Assembly (NCBI GenBank): GCA_003024985.2
Contig: PXIH01S0002195.1
Source: Euperipatoides rowelli
Taxonomy: Eukaryota > Onychophora > Udeonychophora > Euonychophora > Peripatopsidae
Length of the DNA: 10,268 bases
Strand: one strand, 5' to 3'
The translations under genes were made by a program, and so were the position numbers. The notes under the pieces were generated by a model. The model ran no database searches and was not told the DNA's origin. It worked only from the letters and a program-made list of their open reading frames with translations. Positions 1 to 8,452 of the stretch are shown in pieces (the first letter of the stretch is position 1; the number at the start of each line of letters is the position of its first letter).

Positions 1-284
1 GAATCATTTAAAAACATTTTACGTAAATAATACATGTATAGCCTATTCAAATTTTATTTTTTATAACATGATTAATGATATCTTAAAAAATGAAAAAGAA
101 AGTTAGATTTAGTTTTAATAATTTCAAATTTAATACTTATTAAAGTGCAATAGCCTCATAAATGTTATTATGATATTATTTTTTTTGCATTTGTTTGACG
201 AAGAAATCCACAAATTTGTGAAGGTTTTAGAAATTGATCGATGTTTGAAAATGAGGCCAGTATTACAAAGAAAAAAATATGTCT

Positions 285-583
285 AAAATAGTCAAAATAT
301 AAGTTTTGACGTGTTGGTTTTAATGTTTTGATGAAAATAAAAAGTCTAAAAAATTGATAACTTAGTAAGTTAATAACTGATAACATTAATCAGCAATAAA
401 AATAAACATATTCACTATACTTTTGTAGTTTTCACTACGGTTCCACGGATTTAAAAATTCTAAACAGTAAGCGCGCTGTGTTAATTTAATTAAAAAAAAA
501 AGGTGGAAAATAGTTAAATTATAAGTTCTGACTTGTTTTTTAATATTTTAATGAAAATAAAATTCTAAAAAAAGATAATTAGT
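285..583 (+). repeat. Diverged direct duplication, two copies about 80 bp long
   Basis: Copy 1 is 285-366 and copy 2 is 507-583, about 220 bp apart in the same orientation. Both begin AAAATAGT(C/T)AAA and share ATAAGTT(T/C)TGAC, a TTTAAT(G/A)TTTT(G/A)ATGAAAATAAA core, a TCTAAAAAA stretch and a final GATAA-(C)TTAGT. Differences are scattered substitutions and single-base indels, so this is an old duplication or two copies of a dispersed repeat. No coding potential is evident. Confidence 0.7.
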
Positions 584-1075
584 TTTAAAGATAATAAATG
601 GAGACTAGCTCTAAGGAGATTATAGAAAATTTCTCTTCAACAATAGTCAAGATCGTCATAGTGTTACGTGTCATTCTTAAAAAAATGGAGGATACATGTT
701 TTAAATAAGTTCATGGCAGGTACACTTTATAATTGTTTTTTATATTAGTAAGTGTAAATTAACTGAACAAAATGGCTAGATATTATTTTTAATAGAAATA
801 CTAAAATAATTTAAAATAAGCTCTATTTTTAAATGATACTTACACTTTAAAGGTTGCAGCCTCCTAATTTATTTGTGGGGCTTCGGGTTTCATTAAATTT
901 ATTACGTTTTTCATATATAAACAATGTGTGTAAAGAAGAAGAAAAAATGAATTAAATTTAAATACTTCCTTACTGTTTTATTTTATATTTATTCTTGTTA
1001 TAATATTAAGAATAACAATAGTATTAACATAAATAGAGAAATAAATGTTCTTTGGTTAGCCTGGCCAGAAAATTA

Positions 1076-1112
1076 TATAATAATATTGCAGTTGAATATA
1101 ATAATATTGCAG
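1076..1112 (+). repeat. Short tandem duplication, 21-bp period
   Basis: The 16-mer TATAATAATATTGCAG occurs at 1076-1091 and again at 1097-1112, separated by TTGAA. Both copies end in a possible TTGCAG splice-acceptor-like string, but no open exon follows either one. Confidence 0.75.
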
Positions 1113-1749
1113 GAACCGGAATAACTTTGTTCAACGGCACTCCTCTGGCAAGAGTAGAAGCAAGAATGACTGGTAGTTGCTGGTAACTACATAATTAAAA
1201 TAAAGTTTTTAACTAAATAATTTAATCAAGTCCGAAGCTTGACAGAAACTAATAATAATAAACAGCGGCTGCATAAATAACCAGTGACGGAAACTAAAAA
1301 GGCCCAAATGACTTACGATCGTGAGTAGCACAATACAGAGGCAAACTTTACTCGATGCAATTGGCAAAAGCTGATACAGCTACAAGGTGAAAGAAGGACA
1401 TAAACACCTTAATATAATTGTTCTGGGAAGGCACTTGCTGTTTTCATCCGAGTAAGACAAAAAACATTACTTATGACAGTTTTCCATTAAAATAAGGAAT
1501 GATGAAGATGGAGGACATCTTCAGTCTGGTCAGCCAAAAGGTTGATTTCTCTCGGTTCCATCCATTTACCCATTAGCAGTTTCATGTACTATTGAACTAT
1601 CTCTTCAAAGTTATTTACCACTTTCCTTCATGGTACTTGTTTGCTATAATAGGCGTCAGTCTACATTATATTAATGATTGTTGCCAATAGAAATTTCTTA
1701 ATTAATTCAAAATTATTTTATAATATTTATAGAATTTTATTTGTTAATG

Positions 1750-1797
1750 CTGATTTAATTAATTTTGCTAATGTTTTTTTTTTTTTCTCCATTTCAG
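1750..1797 (+). other. 3' splice site: branch point candidates, polypyrimidine tract and acceptor
   Basis: Two matches to the CTRAY branch-point consensus, CTGAT (1750-1754) and CTAAT (1768-1772), lie about 44 and 26 bases before the acceptor. A run of 13 T (1774-1786) followed by CTCC leads to ATTTCAG ending at 1797. The CTAAT site is at the better distance. Together with the donor this fixes the exon start; the open frame running back to 1765 through the T-tract (poly-Phe) is intron and not coding. Confidence 0.85.
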
Positions 1798-1980
1798 AAA
1801 TACCTCAAGCCGCTTAAAGGTCCAGAATTCTCATCGTTGGTCGATTCATCAATGGTAGATGACATGTTCTTCCAAATCCCTGAGATCTTGACACATCATG
1901 AGACCTTCTTAGAAGGTCTTAAAACACGTTTAGATAATTGGGATAACAAACAAAAAGTTGGTGACGTAATAGTAAATACA
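1798..1980 (+). CDS. ARHGEF17: Internal exon of a Rho guanine-nucleotide exchange factor (DH domain), ARHGEF17/TEM4-like
   Basis: Seen: 183 bases, 61 codons without a stop, between an acceptor (ATTTCAG, ends 1797) and a GTAAGT donor (starts 1981). It is phase 0 at both ends. The peptide starts KYLKPLKGPEF and contains VDDMFFQIPEIL, HHETFLEGLKTRL and ends QKVGDVIVNT. Known: Dbl-homology domains catalyse GDP/GTP exchange on Rho GTPases; the pattern Y-x-PL, then (I/M)F-x-x-I/IP-E-(I/L)-x-x-H-x-x-FL-x-x-L and a VGD-like turn covers the end of the first conserved region and the following helices. PLK followed by a VD-x-(I/M)F-x-QIPE-(I/L)L-x-HHE-x-FLE string is what I remember of ARHGEF17. Inferred: about a third of a DH domain of a cytoplasmic ARHGEF17-type GEF. 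The rest of DH, the PH domain and the propeller region are outside the window. Another DH-protein subfamily is possible; the DH call is firm and the orthology is from memory. Confidence 0.87.
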
Positions 1981-1986
1981 GTAAGT
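1981..1986 (+). other. 5' splice site (donor)
   Basis: GTAAGT matches the metazoan donor consensus at +1 to +6, and is preceded by ACA. Homology to the DH domain stops here, and the frame continues only briefly into AT-rich sequence before a stop at 2014-2016. The donor follows a complete codon, so the next exon must also begin in phase 0. Confidence 0.88.
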
Positions 1987-3823
1987 CCCTATTATTTAAT
2001 TGTATTGTTATTTTAACAGTTCTCCGAAATAATTCCATATTTATTATGCTCATTTATTAAAATAATAATTAAAATCGAATAATTAACTAGAAAATTGTTT
2101 CATTCAGAAAGTTTCAACACATTTATTGGAAAGTGCTTTTTAGATTTTTAAATAAGAAAAATGAAATAGTTAATTGTTTGCGTTCACACCACTAAACCTA
2201 TTAAAATGATAGTTATTTATACTTTAAATCAGTTTATGAACTTTATTAACAAATACTTATCAAAAGCAAGGATAGTTACAGGAGAAACATTTACTTTATT
2301 TGTTGTAAAAGAAGTCTGTCAAGGCTCAATCATTAATCATTGCTCTTTGCACTTTTTATTATTGAATGTCTTTTGCTGCTGAAACCAAAGTTTTAAAAAC
2401 ATTTATAATGAAGCTACCATCATTACATGTTGTAAAACTTGTCAAATCAATTACAATTTATCTGTGAGAGAGTTTTTATTGACAGATATTGAAATTACTA
2501 TTGTGAAAATGAAACTAATGTTGATTTCTCAATACATTATAAAAAGTGAACATTCTGAACAAGTGTTGCGATTTGCTTTATTAAAATTGAACAAATTAAA
2601 CTCTTTTATGAATTTAGTCTTTCATATTTACATACATTTTTAAAGTATGGAAGTTGAAGAAATGTCTATCATGAGTTAACGTACAAGTAACACTTTGATT
2701 AAATTAACTTATGTTAACAATTTCAATGATGGTAGTATGCAAAAGGAGTGTTTTCAGAATTGGTTTTAACTATTGGCTTTTGGACTAAGTCCTATTATTT
2801 GACGTTCTTATAAAATACTGATCAACGATTACCATATCTACTTATGTGAGTTAAAGGCACACATGAGAAGTGAAAAGTGATCATAATGACCAGAGAATCT
2901 TTTTTTTAAAAAAAACGCTCGAGTTCATTGCGATGTTTTACAAATTGATAAGAAATTAAAATTCCCTCTTTATCTTTTTTTCCAATGACAGAATTTTTGT
3001 GTTTTGTATAAACTGAGCTAATGAGAAAAATAAATACATTGATATTTAATACAATTACATTTAAACTTAGTCACAATTATTACTCCCACTTAAGTCAATT
3101 GGAAAACTGTTCACATACATAAATTTTTTTTTACTGCCAAATTAGAATATTTATGTTTACAAACTTAATATTAAATCAACATTTTATATAGATCATTGCC
3201 GAGAGAGTTATATCTGTCCTGTCAAAATGAAACATGTTACAAATTACATGTTGTAGAGCTTTTGTCAAATGTTCACAGATTTGGTAGGATCCATTATGAA
3301 ACACAAAAATATAATTTAAATTATTTTTTTATAGTATCGTTTTAAAACTCCAAGTTTATATCTTTCCAAATGTGAAAAGTTACTGTAAATTCATTAATCA
3401 AATATTGATGATTTGATTTGTCTAATTCATCTACAGGAGTTTTACTTAAGTTTTTATTTTTATTCTGAAAGGTTTAAATGTATTTAGCAAAGGTCACACT
3501 TGATAATTTTCCAAATGATCAAATTGTCAAGGGAAAAGATGCATTTTTGGGAGACTAGTTTAATGTCCAACTAACAAGGATGGAATTTTTGAAAAATAGG
3601 AATTATTTCAGGATCTTGCTTTTTTTTTAATATTAGTAATCAACATGTAAATACTAAAAAGGGAGAATTTATTATTATATTTATTTACTACAACATTTAA
3701 AATGGTTGATTTATGTTCACATCAGGAAGACTGTTAGTAGAGTAGCTTTAATACCTAATGTCTCCCAGCTCCGGGTCCTACTTGACTTATATAACAAATA
3801 TCCCTTTACTATTGGAGGTGCCC
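1987..3823 (+). other. Downstream intron, first part, no gene seen
   Basis: AT-rich, all frames interrupted by stops, no conserved peptide. It contains the T8A8 tract at 2900-2915 and a diverged related pair (2422-2447 and 3243-3270) that share ATTACATGTTGTA and TTGTCAAAT. No element ends or target-site duplications were recognised. Treated as intron because the donor at 1981 opens here and no acceptor followed by a DH continuation was found. Confidence 0.6.
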
Positions 3824-3883
3824 AGCGATGAAACATTTGATGGGTCATTTGAGTTTCATTGCTCAGCAATGGAACACTTGATT
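3824..3883 (+). repeat. Three-part alternating inverted repeat
   Basis: A 19-bp motif beginning AGCGATGAAACA at 3824-3842 recurs as AGCAATGGAACA at 3865-3883 in direct orientation (16 of 19 positions match). An inverted copy ending GTTTCATTGCT lies between them at 3846-3863. The second and third form a hairpin with an 11-bp stem (one G·T pair) and a 1-base centre at 3853-3875. The first copy can pair with the middle copy instead, so two mutually exclusive hairpins are possible. Confidence 0.75.
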
Positions 3884-5193
3884 AAGGCTGTTGTAATTAA
3901 GTTTGTTTATAAGTTTAATAGTGATTTGTGATAAATCACATTTGTTAGCTGCTATTGGTAGTTGTTATGTTCTTTCTTACTCTCTGTCTCCATTTTTCCA
4001 TCTTTGCTTTTGTCTGTAGTATTGTGTTTAATGAAATTGATTTTGTTAGTTTTATTTTTAATTTTGCATTTTTGTCATATTTTATTTTATCCCCCCCCCC
4101 CCCACCACCACCACTGTATGGGTTTGGCTACATTGATTATTAAATAAATAAATAAAATAATTTAATATCTATTTACTATTAAATTAGTTAACAATGGTTA
4201 GTAATAAAAACTGTCAGTTGTGTTGACTAAACCTTTAGAGCTTTTATATGTATGACATTCATATAGTATTTAATCACCTAATTATATTTGATAACAAACA
4301 GTTATTACCAACATCAGTTATAGCTACATAACCTATTGATATACTAAAATATTATCAATCAAGATTTGTAAAATTTGAATAGAAATATCATTTTTTAAGA
4401 CACTATCAATGATAAAAAAACTATTGCCGTGAAATCTTTGACATAAGAGTATTTTGTGGATGGAATAGACTTACATTAGTTATACAGAGTAGGATAGGGA
4501 GAAGTTACTTCTGTTGTATGGAAGGATGGGGGAGGATTTAAGCATTTGAGGGAGATTAATTGTTAGAATTTGCGATATTTACTTTTTGTACTTTTTTTTT
4601 ACTACTGAGTAACTGTCCACTCTCTACGTTAAGACACATTGAAACTTCAACGCAATGCTTGTTCGTTGCATAAAAATGGATAATTTTCCATAAGATTATG
4701 CGCACTGCTGCAGTCATATATGCACAATTAAAAGACGAATATCATCTTTCACCGTCCGTAATTATTGAAAAAATCCACATTTTACGTAGACTATCCGTTT
4801 GCTCCCCATCTTGTTTGACATTGAACCAATCATATCATAGGTTTACTAAATAGAGGGCAGCACACTGTTGTTTTTGTTCCAATTGATTTAGTTTGATAAC
4901 ATCGTATTTGAATATGGATTTTCGTAAAACAGTAAATAAAGTAAAAATAAAATATTTTACAGAATACTAATCGTTTATGGCAATTCATTTTGATGCGTAA
5001 AACTAAAAATCATAACAATTGTTAGAAATAAGACAAGGAATATTATTGGCTATTGTATAGAGAAATTTTATTGATTACAGGACCTAACCCTGCAAAAAAC
5101 TATGAGCAATTTTATGCACACATCTACGTTTACGAGATGGATTAAAACAGACGGAGACCTCCTCCATAAGAGTATAAATGTATCTTTTATGTT
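3884..5193 (+). other. Intron, second part, no gene seen
   Basis: Contains the C13 tract and an (AAAT)n-like patch near 4141-4158. Around 4440-4900 the sequence is more complex and less AT-rich, with G-rich patches (about 4490-4555) and TAGAGGGCAGCACACTG at about 4852-4868. That phrase resembles 8773-8784 (TAGAGGGCGGTA) and could be part of an old dispersed repeat. No open frame with recognisable homology. Confidence 0.55.
4091..4116 (+). repeat. C13 tract followed by (CCA)n
   Basis: Thirteen C at 4091-4103 run into ACCACCACCAC. It is a simple-sequence tract and very out of place in this composition. The short open frames that read Pro/His runs across it (about 3955-4147) are low-complexity artefacts. 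Confidence 0.9.
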
Positions 5194-5245
5194 AATAGCA
5201 GTATATTTGCATATCAAATATTTGCATATCATATATACTGCTATT
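5194..5245 (+). repeat. Inverted repeat enclosing two octamer motifs
   Basis: Perfect 13-bp arms AATAGCAGTATAT (5194-5206) and ATATACTGCTATT (5233-5245). Between and overlapping the arms a 13-bp direct repeat TATTTGCATATCA occurs at 5204-5216 and 5219-5231 (15-bp period). Each copy contains ATTTGCAT, the canonical POU/Oct octamer. The palindrome also creates overlapping short open frames on both strands (about 5068-5307), which I regard as non-coding. Confidence 0.8.
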
Positions 5246-6159
5246 CCCAGCCACAAAAATGTCTCAATAGTGCAACATAGAATAAACCCGTTATTTGACT
5301 GAAACAAACATTTATAAATTTTCAGATAAAATGTTAAATTTAAAGAGTTTATTATTTGTATTATTTTGATAGTTAATTTAATTAATTTTTCATTTAATTT
5401 GTTTTATCATTCGCTATCTACTAGTTTTAATTTTACATAATTTCTTATTTTTTAATATATTTTTTTTCTTTGTGTGAAGCATCGGATTTAGTTATACGAG
5501 TAATAAAATAAAGAAATTCTAAGAAATATAGAATTGTTATTACATTTTTTTAAAAGCTTTAATTAATTTTTTCAATTTTGCTTTGCAGTTATTTAATCTG
5601 GATAAAGTTTTATTGCACCAGATTATAAAAAAATAATAATAATAATAATTTGTAAATGTAGAGTTATACTTACATTTTCTTTTAAATTATATAAAACAAA
5701 TATATTGCTTCTAATTATGCATGGCAACTTAAGCTTATTTTATTTTATGGGGGGAGGGTGGATATAAAAGTAAAATGGAATCCACAATTTTAAAAAATAA
5801 TAATCTTTCATGATAATGAGAAGGCTGATAAAAAATGTACATCGTATTTCATTGATTTCATTCATTTTTCATCTAGCTAAATAATTTAGAAAGCTAGTCC
5901 AGTTGGTTTTAAATCTAATTTTAAATCTATAGATACTTTATTTTGGAATTATTAAATGTATTATTTTATCCATAAAGTAAATTTATTGACTTCTTCTCAC
6001 AACAGTTTTCTATCTGTTCAATTTGGGCTGAAATATTTTTAAAAAGAGTTCATCATCCCTCATTTGCAATAAGGGGCTACCCACAAAATGTTATTTTTTC
6101 AGTAGAGGTAAAATAAGTTTTTTTATCAATTCGAAAATTTATAATAGATAAACTTATTG
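5246..6159 (+). other. Intron, third part, no gene seen
   Basis: Mostly AT-rich filler with an (AAT)6 microsatellite at 5632-5649 and a G-rich patch at about 5748-5762. A more complex phrase at about 6056-6095 includes AAGGGGCTACCCACAAAATG; it looks like the edge of a transposon remnant, but no partner terminal repeat was found. No open frame of interest. Confidence 0.55.
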
Positions 6160-6167
6160 AACTAAAT
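6160..6167 (+). repeat. Target-site duplication of the hAT element, left copy
   Basis: AACTAAAT, identical to 6745-6752; 8 bp is the hallmark length for hAT insertion. Confidence 0.92.
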
Positions 6168-6744
6168 CAGTCATACTCAACCTTTTTTTGTCCCGGGCCA
6201 CATACATTTGTTTGCAACATCAAGCGGACCGTAATATGATATATGAACGGTCTGCAACCAGTTGGTGTCACATGAAAAAAGCTCTTCTAAAAAAAATAGC
6301 CTGCGCAAGCGCAGAATTATGAACTTTGCAAGTGCATATACATTCTAATTAAGTTCAATAATTAATTTTTTTTTAAAAAAAAATGAAACAAACAAGAATA
6401 GAAATGGGTCTGTCTGTCCATGAAACTAATTTAAAGTGTAAAATGATTATTTTTCTATTTGAATTCTAAATAATTTAAATTTACCTTATAGCGCACAAAT
6501 CAACTGTATTTTAAAAAAATTGATCACGGAGAGGCATAGTTTTATCGTCCTAATATTGCCCACGCGAGTGCTACCATGTTAGTTGTGAGAACCTAAGTGT
6601 CGTCATGTCTGCTTAACCGTCATTCAGTTGTTGCCGCTAATTTCAAGATTTTAAAAATTAAAATTCACGACTGCGTTTTTCGGGCCGCATGTAAAAGCTT
6701 GGCGGGCCACATGAGGCCCGCGGGCCGCAGGTTGAGTATGGCCG
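6168..6744 (+). mobile_element. Non-autonomous hAT-superfamily DNA transposon, complete
   Basis: The left end begins CAGTCATACTCAACCT (6168-6183). The right end, read on the minus strand, begins CGGCCATACTCAACCT (6729-6744), giving 14 of 16 matches. The element is flanked by a perfect 8-bp direct repeat AACTAAAT (6160-6167 and 6745-6752), the length made by hAT transposases. The subterminal GC-rich motifs (CCCGGGCCACAT on the left; GGGCCGCATG, GGGCCACATG and GGGCCGCAGG on the right) are typical of hAT ends of the CAGnnnTnCTCAACC type. At 577 bp it carries no transposase frame, so it must have been moved in trans. It contains a near-palindrome CTGCGCAAGCGCAG at 6301-6314 and a T9A9 tract at 6366-6383. 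It lies within the presumed intron. Orientation is arbitrary. Confidence 0.93.
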
Positions 6745-6752
6745 AACTAAAT
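6745..6752 (+). repeat. Target-site duplication of the hAT element, right copy
   Basis: AACTAAAT, identical to 6160-6167. Perfect identity of the copies suggests the insertion is not ancient. Confidence 0.92.
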
Positions 6753-6994
6753 GCACACTTTTTATATTTTATATGTTAAACATGAAATTGGTTTCAATTT
6801 TATGATGAATTGAAAATTTTGAAATTTTTATAAATTAAAGGCAAAAATACACTTAGCTCTTTATAGCAAATTATACAAATCAGAACCAATAAATGTTTCA
6901 GTTAAATATCTATTTATCTATTTAGAGTAAAATATATAAGCCAAATTGACTTTTTACATGCAATTATATTTTTGTCTCTGGTAGATACATTATA
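6753..6994 (+). other. Short AT-rich intron spacer between the hAT element and the CT-rich tract
   Basis: About 240 bases with no coding signal, repeat ends or motifs that I recognise. Confidence 0.5.
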
Positions 6995-7101
6995 TTCCAT
7001 CACCATCTCCTCTTCTCTCATCTTCTTTTTCCTTTGTCTCAAACCTTCTCTGTCTTTTCTCTCATCTCAATCATTCTCTTTTCAACTGTTCTTTTCACTT
7101 G
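6995..7101 (+). repeat. Polypyrimidine (CT-rich) tract; may be the 3' UTR of the LINE fragment on the minus strand
   Basis: About 100 bases made mostly of C and T (TCTCCTCTTCTCTC, TTTTTCCTTTGTCTC and similar), with few purines. Read on the minus strand it is a GA-rich stretch lying directly downstream of the LINE stop codon at 7204-7206, so it may be the element's 3' untranslated region or its simple-sequence tail. A short plus-strand frame across it (6972-7238) is rich in Ser/Leu/Phe only because of composition. Confidence 0.6.
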
Positions 7102-7203
7102 ATACCACAGAGCTCTTATACCAACTTCACTTTCAATTTCATCTAGATCAATTGTTTGTATTTTTATCTCATGTTTTCAATCACAATGTTCATGTAAATA
7201 TAT

Positions 7204-7680
7204 TTAATGGCAAAGCTTTATATAGTTCATTTCCATAAGGAACTTATCTAGTTCTTTTTTGAAGATTCCCATAGATGTAGCTTCTACTATTACTCTTGGT
7301 AATTTATTCCAGAGTCCCACGTTTCTGTGGAACACACTATGGTCTCTTCTAGATGTTTTCCTATAAATAATCTCAAGTTTATATCTATGTGATTTGTGTT
7401 CTTTACTTTTGGAAAGAGTGAATCTTTTTTCCTTGTTGTTTTCTATTACTATAGATTTGAACATAAATTTTAAGTCCCCTCTCAGGAATCTTTGAGATGG
7501 CGTAGTTAATCCTTTAAGAAGTGGGAGTCTGTCTTTGTATTTAATGTTTTTAAAACCATTTATCAATTTAGTAAATCTTCTAAATTTTGATTCCATTTTA
7601 TTTAAGTCTTTGTTGTATAAAAAGAAAATGGATGTATATCCATAGTCTATTATTGGTTGAAACTTATTAACCCATTTAAC
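7204..7680 (-). pseudogene. Carboxy-terminal fragment of a non-LTR (LINE) retrotransposon reverse transcriptase
   Basis: On the minus strand the frame is open from a stop at 7681-7683 down to TAA at 7204-7206: 158 codons. The first ATG is at 7596, but homology-like sequence begins before it, so that ATG is not a real start. Seen in order: FQPIIDYGYTS, then KFRRFTKLINGF, RLPLLKGLTT, RFLRGDLKFMFKSI, HRYKLEI, and FHRNVGLWNKLPRVIVEATS followed by FKKELDKF. Known: the series (V)RP-x-(L/I)-(D/E)YG, (Q)RRFTK-I, RL-x-LL-x-L, RR-x-RGDL-x-x-(V/M)(F/Y)K, and RV-x-x-WN-x-LP-x-x-VV-x-A-x-S-x-x-x-FK-x-x-LD-x typifies the region after the RT palm in jockey/CR1-like LINEs. Inferred: a 5'-truncated insertion lacking endonuclease and the catalytic palm (no FADD-type motif), hence dead. 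It lies antisense to the host gene. The clade is not determined. Confidence 0.88.
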
Positions 7681-7683
7681 TCA

Positions 7684-8452
7684 TTTTTTGCTAAAATGTC
7701 AGACCCTTTTTGCAAAACAGGAACGATATATTGCCAGTGATGAAGCTTACATTATAATTCTAAACTAGTATTCTTGAACAGTTTAGGTATAAATTCAATA
7801 TTTTGTACTACATTAATGGGCACGAGGATGGATATAAAGATATGGAAAGCCCCCTTCTAACTATTTTAAGATAATAAGAAAATTTTATTTGTTTATTGTT
7901 CATGTTAAATATATGACAAAAGTTCAGTTTATTAAAACTATTTAATAAATTATGCAAACTTGTAAACTACTGAATATTTTAAGCTAAGACTAGAGACAGT
8001 GGTATCTAGTATGCAAACGTGATATATTACAATCACCTAATTACAAACACTTTGGAACAAAAATATATATAAACAGCAATTTATTGTTGGTGATTTTAGA
8101 CAAAAAGCAAGCCTTTTCCAAATTGATTGCCTTAGCTATCAATTGATCTGGTACAAGAGATGATTTTTCTATATAATAAAATCATTTATGGGTATTTAAA
8201 AGAATTGTCTAAATACAGGAAATACAATCCACATTCTACCGTGTTCTTGACATCTGCACATATATCTTCATCATTACGGAAGTGCTATCAAAATTCTAGA
8301 AATCGATCAAAAAAAGGATTTTCACCCTTTCATGATCATAGGATTGGGGCATAGTGGGTTTAATATGTAGTTGGAGTTAGGGTTGGGGTAATGTTAGGAC
8401 TGTAAATAAAAAATTAATGTGACTAAAAACTATGGATTGTATATTAATTTAC
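7684..8452 (+). other. Intron stretch with possible unclassified repeat remnant, no gene supported
   Basis: Positions 7684-8150 are AT-rich without signal. From about 8160 to 8354 there is a 64-codon open frame (MIFLYNKIIYG... to a stop) whose middle, SLRKCYQNSRNRSKKG, is not low-complexity, but I recognise no family on either strand. It leads into the G-rich patch at 8343-8399. It may be an old transposon piece continuous with the three-copy repeat that starts at 8453. Confidence 0.45.
8343..8399 (+). repeat. G-rich, telomere-like degenerate patch
   Basis: Contains GGGG (8346-8349), GGG (8356-8358), and a stretch around 8371-8399 with GGAGTTAGGGTTGGGG and GTTAGG. It has one exact TTAGGG and several near-matches, so it is only weakly telomere-like. 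Four G-runs of three or more allow a long-loop G-quadruplex in principle. Confidence 0.5.

Larger units (their letters stand above)
1..1797 (+). other. Upstream intron (3' part) of the DH gene
   Basis: About 1.8 kb of AT-rich DNA with stops in all frames and no conserved peptide seen. It holds a diverged direct duplication (285-366 and 507-583), a perfect 12-bp palindrome CACAAATTTGTG at 209-220, and a 21-bp-period tandem pair at 1076-1112. A stretch of higher complexity, about 1120-1570, includes an 8-bp hairpin (TGAAGATG/CATCTTCA, 1503-1523); it could be an old unrecognisable mobile-element remnant. The exon encoding the start of the DH domain must lie before position 1. Intron identity is inferred from the acceptor at 1797. 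Confidence 0.7.

Noticed and set aside
168-386. 72-codon minus-strand frame
   Set aside because: Hydrophobic, Phe/Ile-rich translation of AT-rich DNA with no motif; overlaps the diverged duplication.
1280-1320. CCAGTGACGGAAAC as a DNA-transposon terminus
   Set aside because: Resembles the CAGTG-type ends of some elements, but no matching inverted end or target duplication was found in the window.
3955-4147. Two plus-strand frames of about 60 codons with poly-Pro or Pro/His ends
   Set aside because: Low-complexity hydrophobic translation of T-rich DNA plus the C13(CCA) tract; the two frames overlap and neither has a homology signal.
5068-5307. Overlapping open frames of 79 (-) and 66 (+) codons
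   Set aside because: They overlap on opposite strands across the palindrome at 5194-5245, show no recognisable family, and the openness is explained by the symmetric sequence.
6056-6100. AAGGGGCTACCCACAAAATG as a transposon end
   Set aside because: Looks like an element edge, but neither a partner inverted repeat nor a duplication could be found.
6597-6779. 60-codon plus-strand frame
   Set aside because: Runs through the right end of the hAT element and out past its target duplication; not a transposase.
6972-7238. 88-codon plus-strand frame rich in Ser/Leu/Phe
   Set aside because: Composition artefact of the CT-rich tract and antisense to the LINE 3' region.
8160-8354. 64-codon plus-strand frame as a possible exon
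   Set aside because: Less repetitive than the other frames, but no family recognised on either strand and no polypyrimidine/acceptor or donor set convincingly frames it; kept only as a possible repeat remnant.
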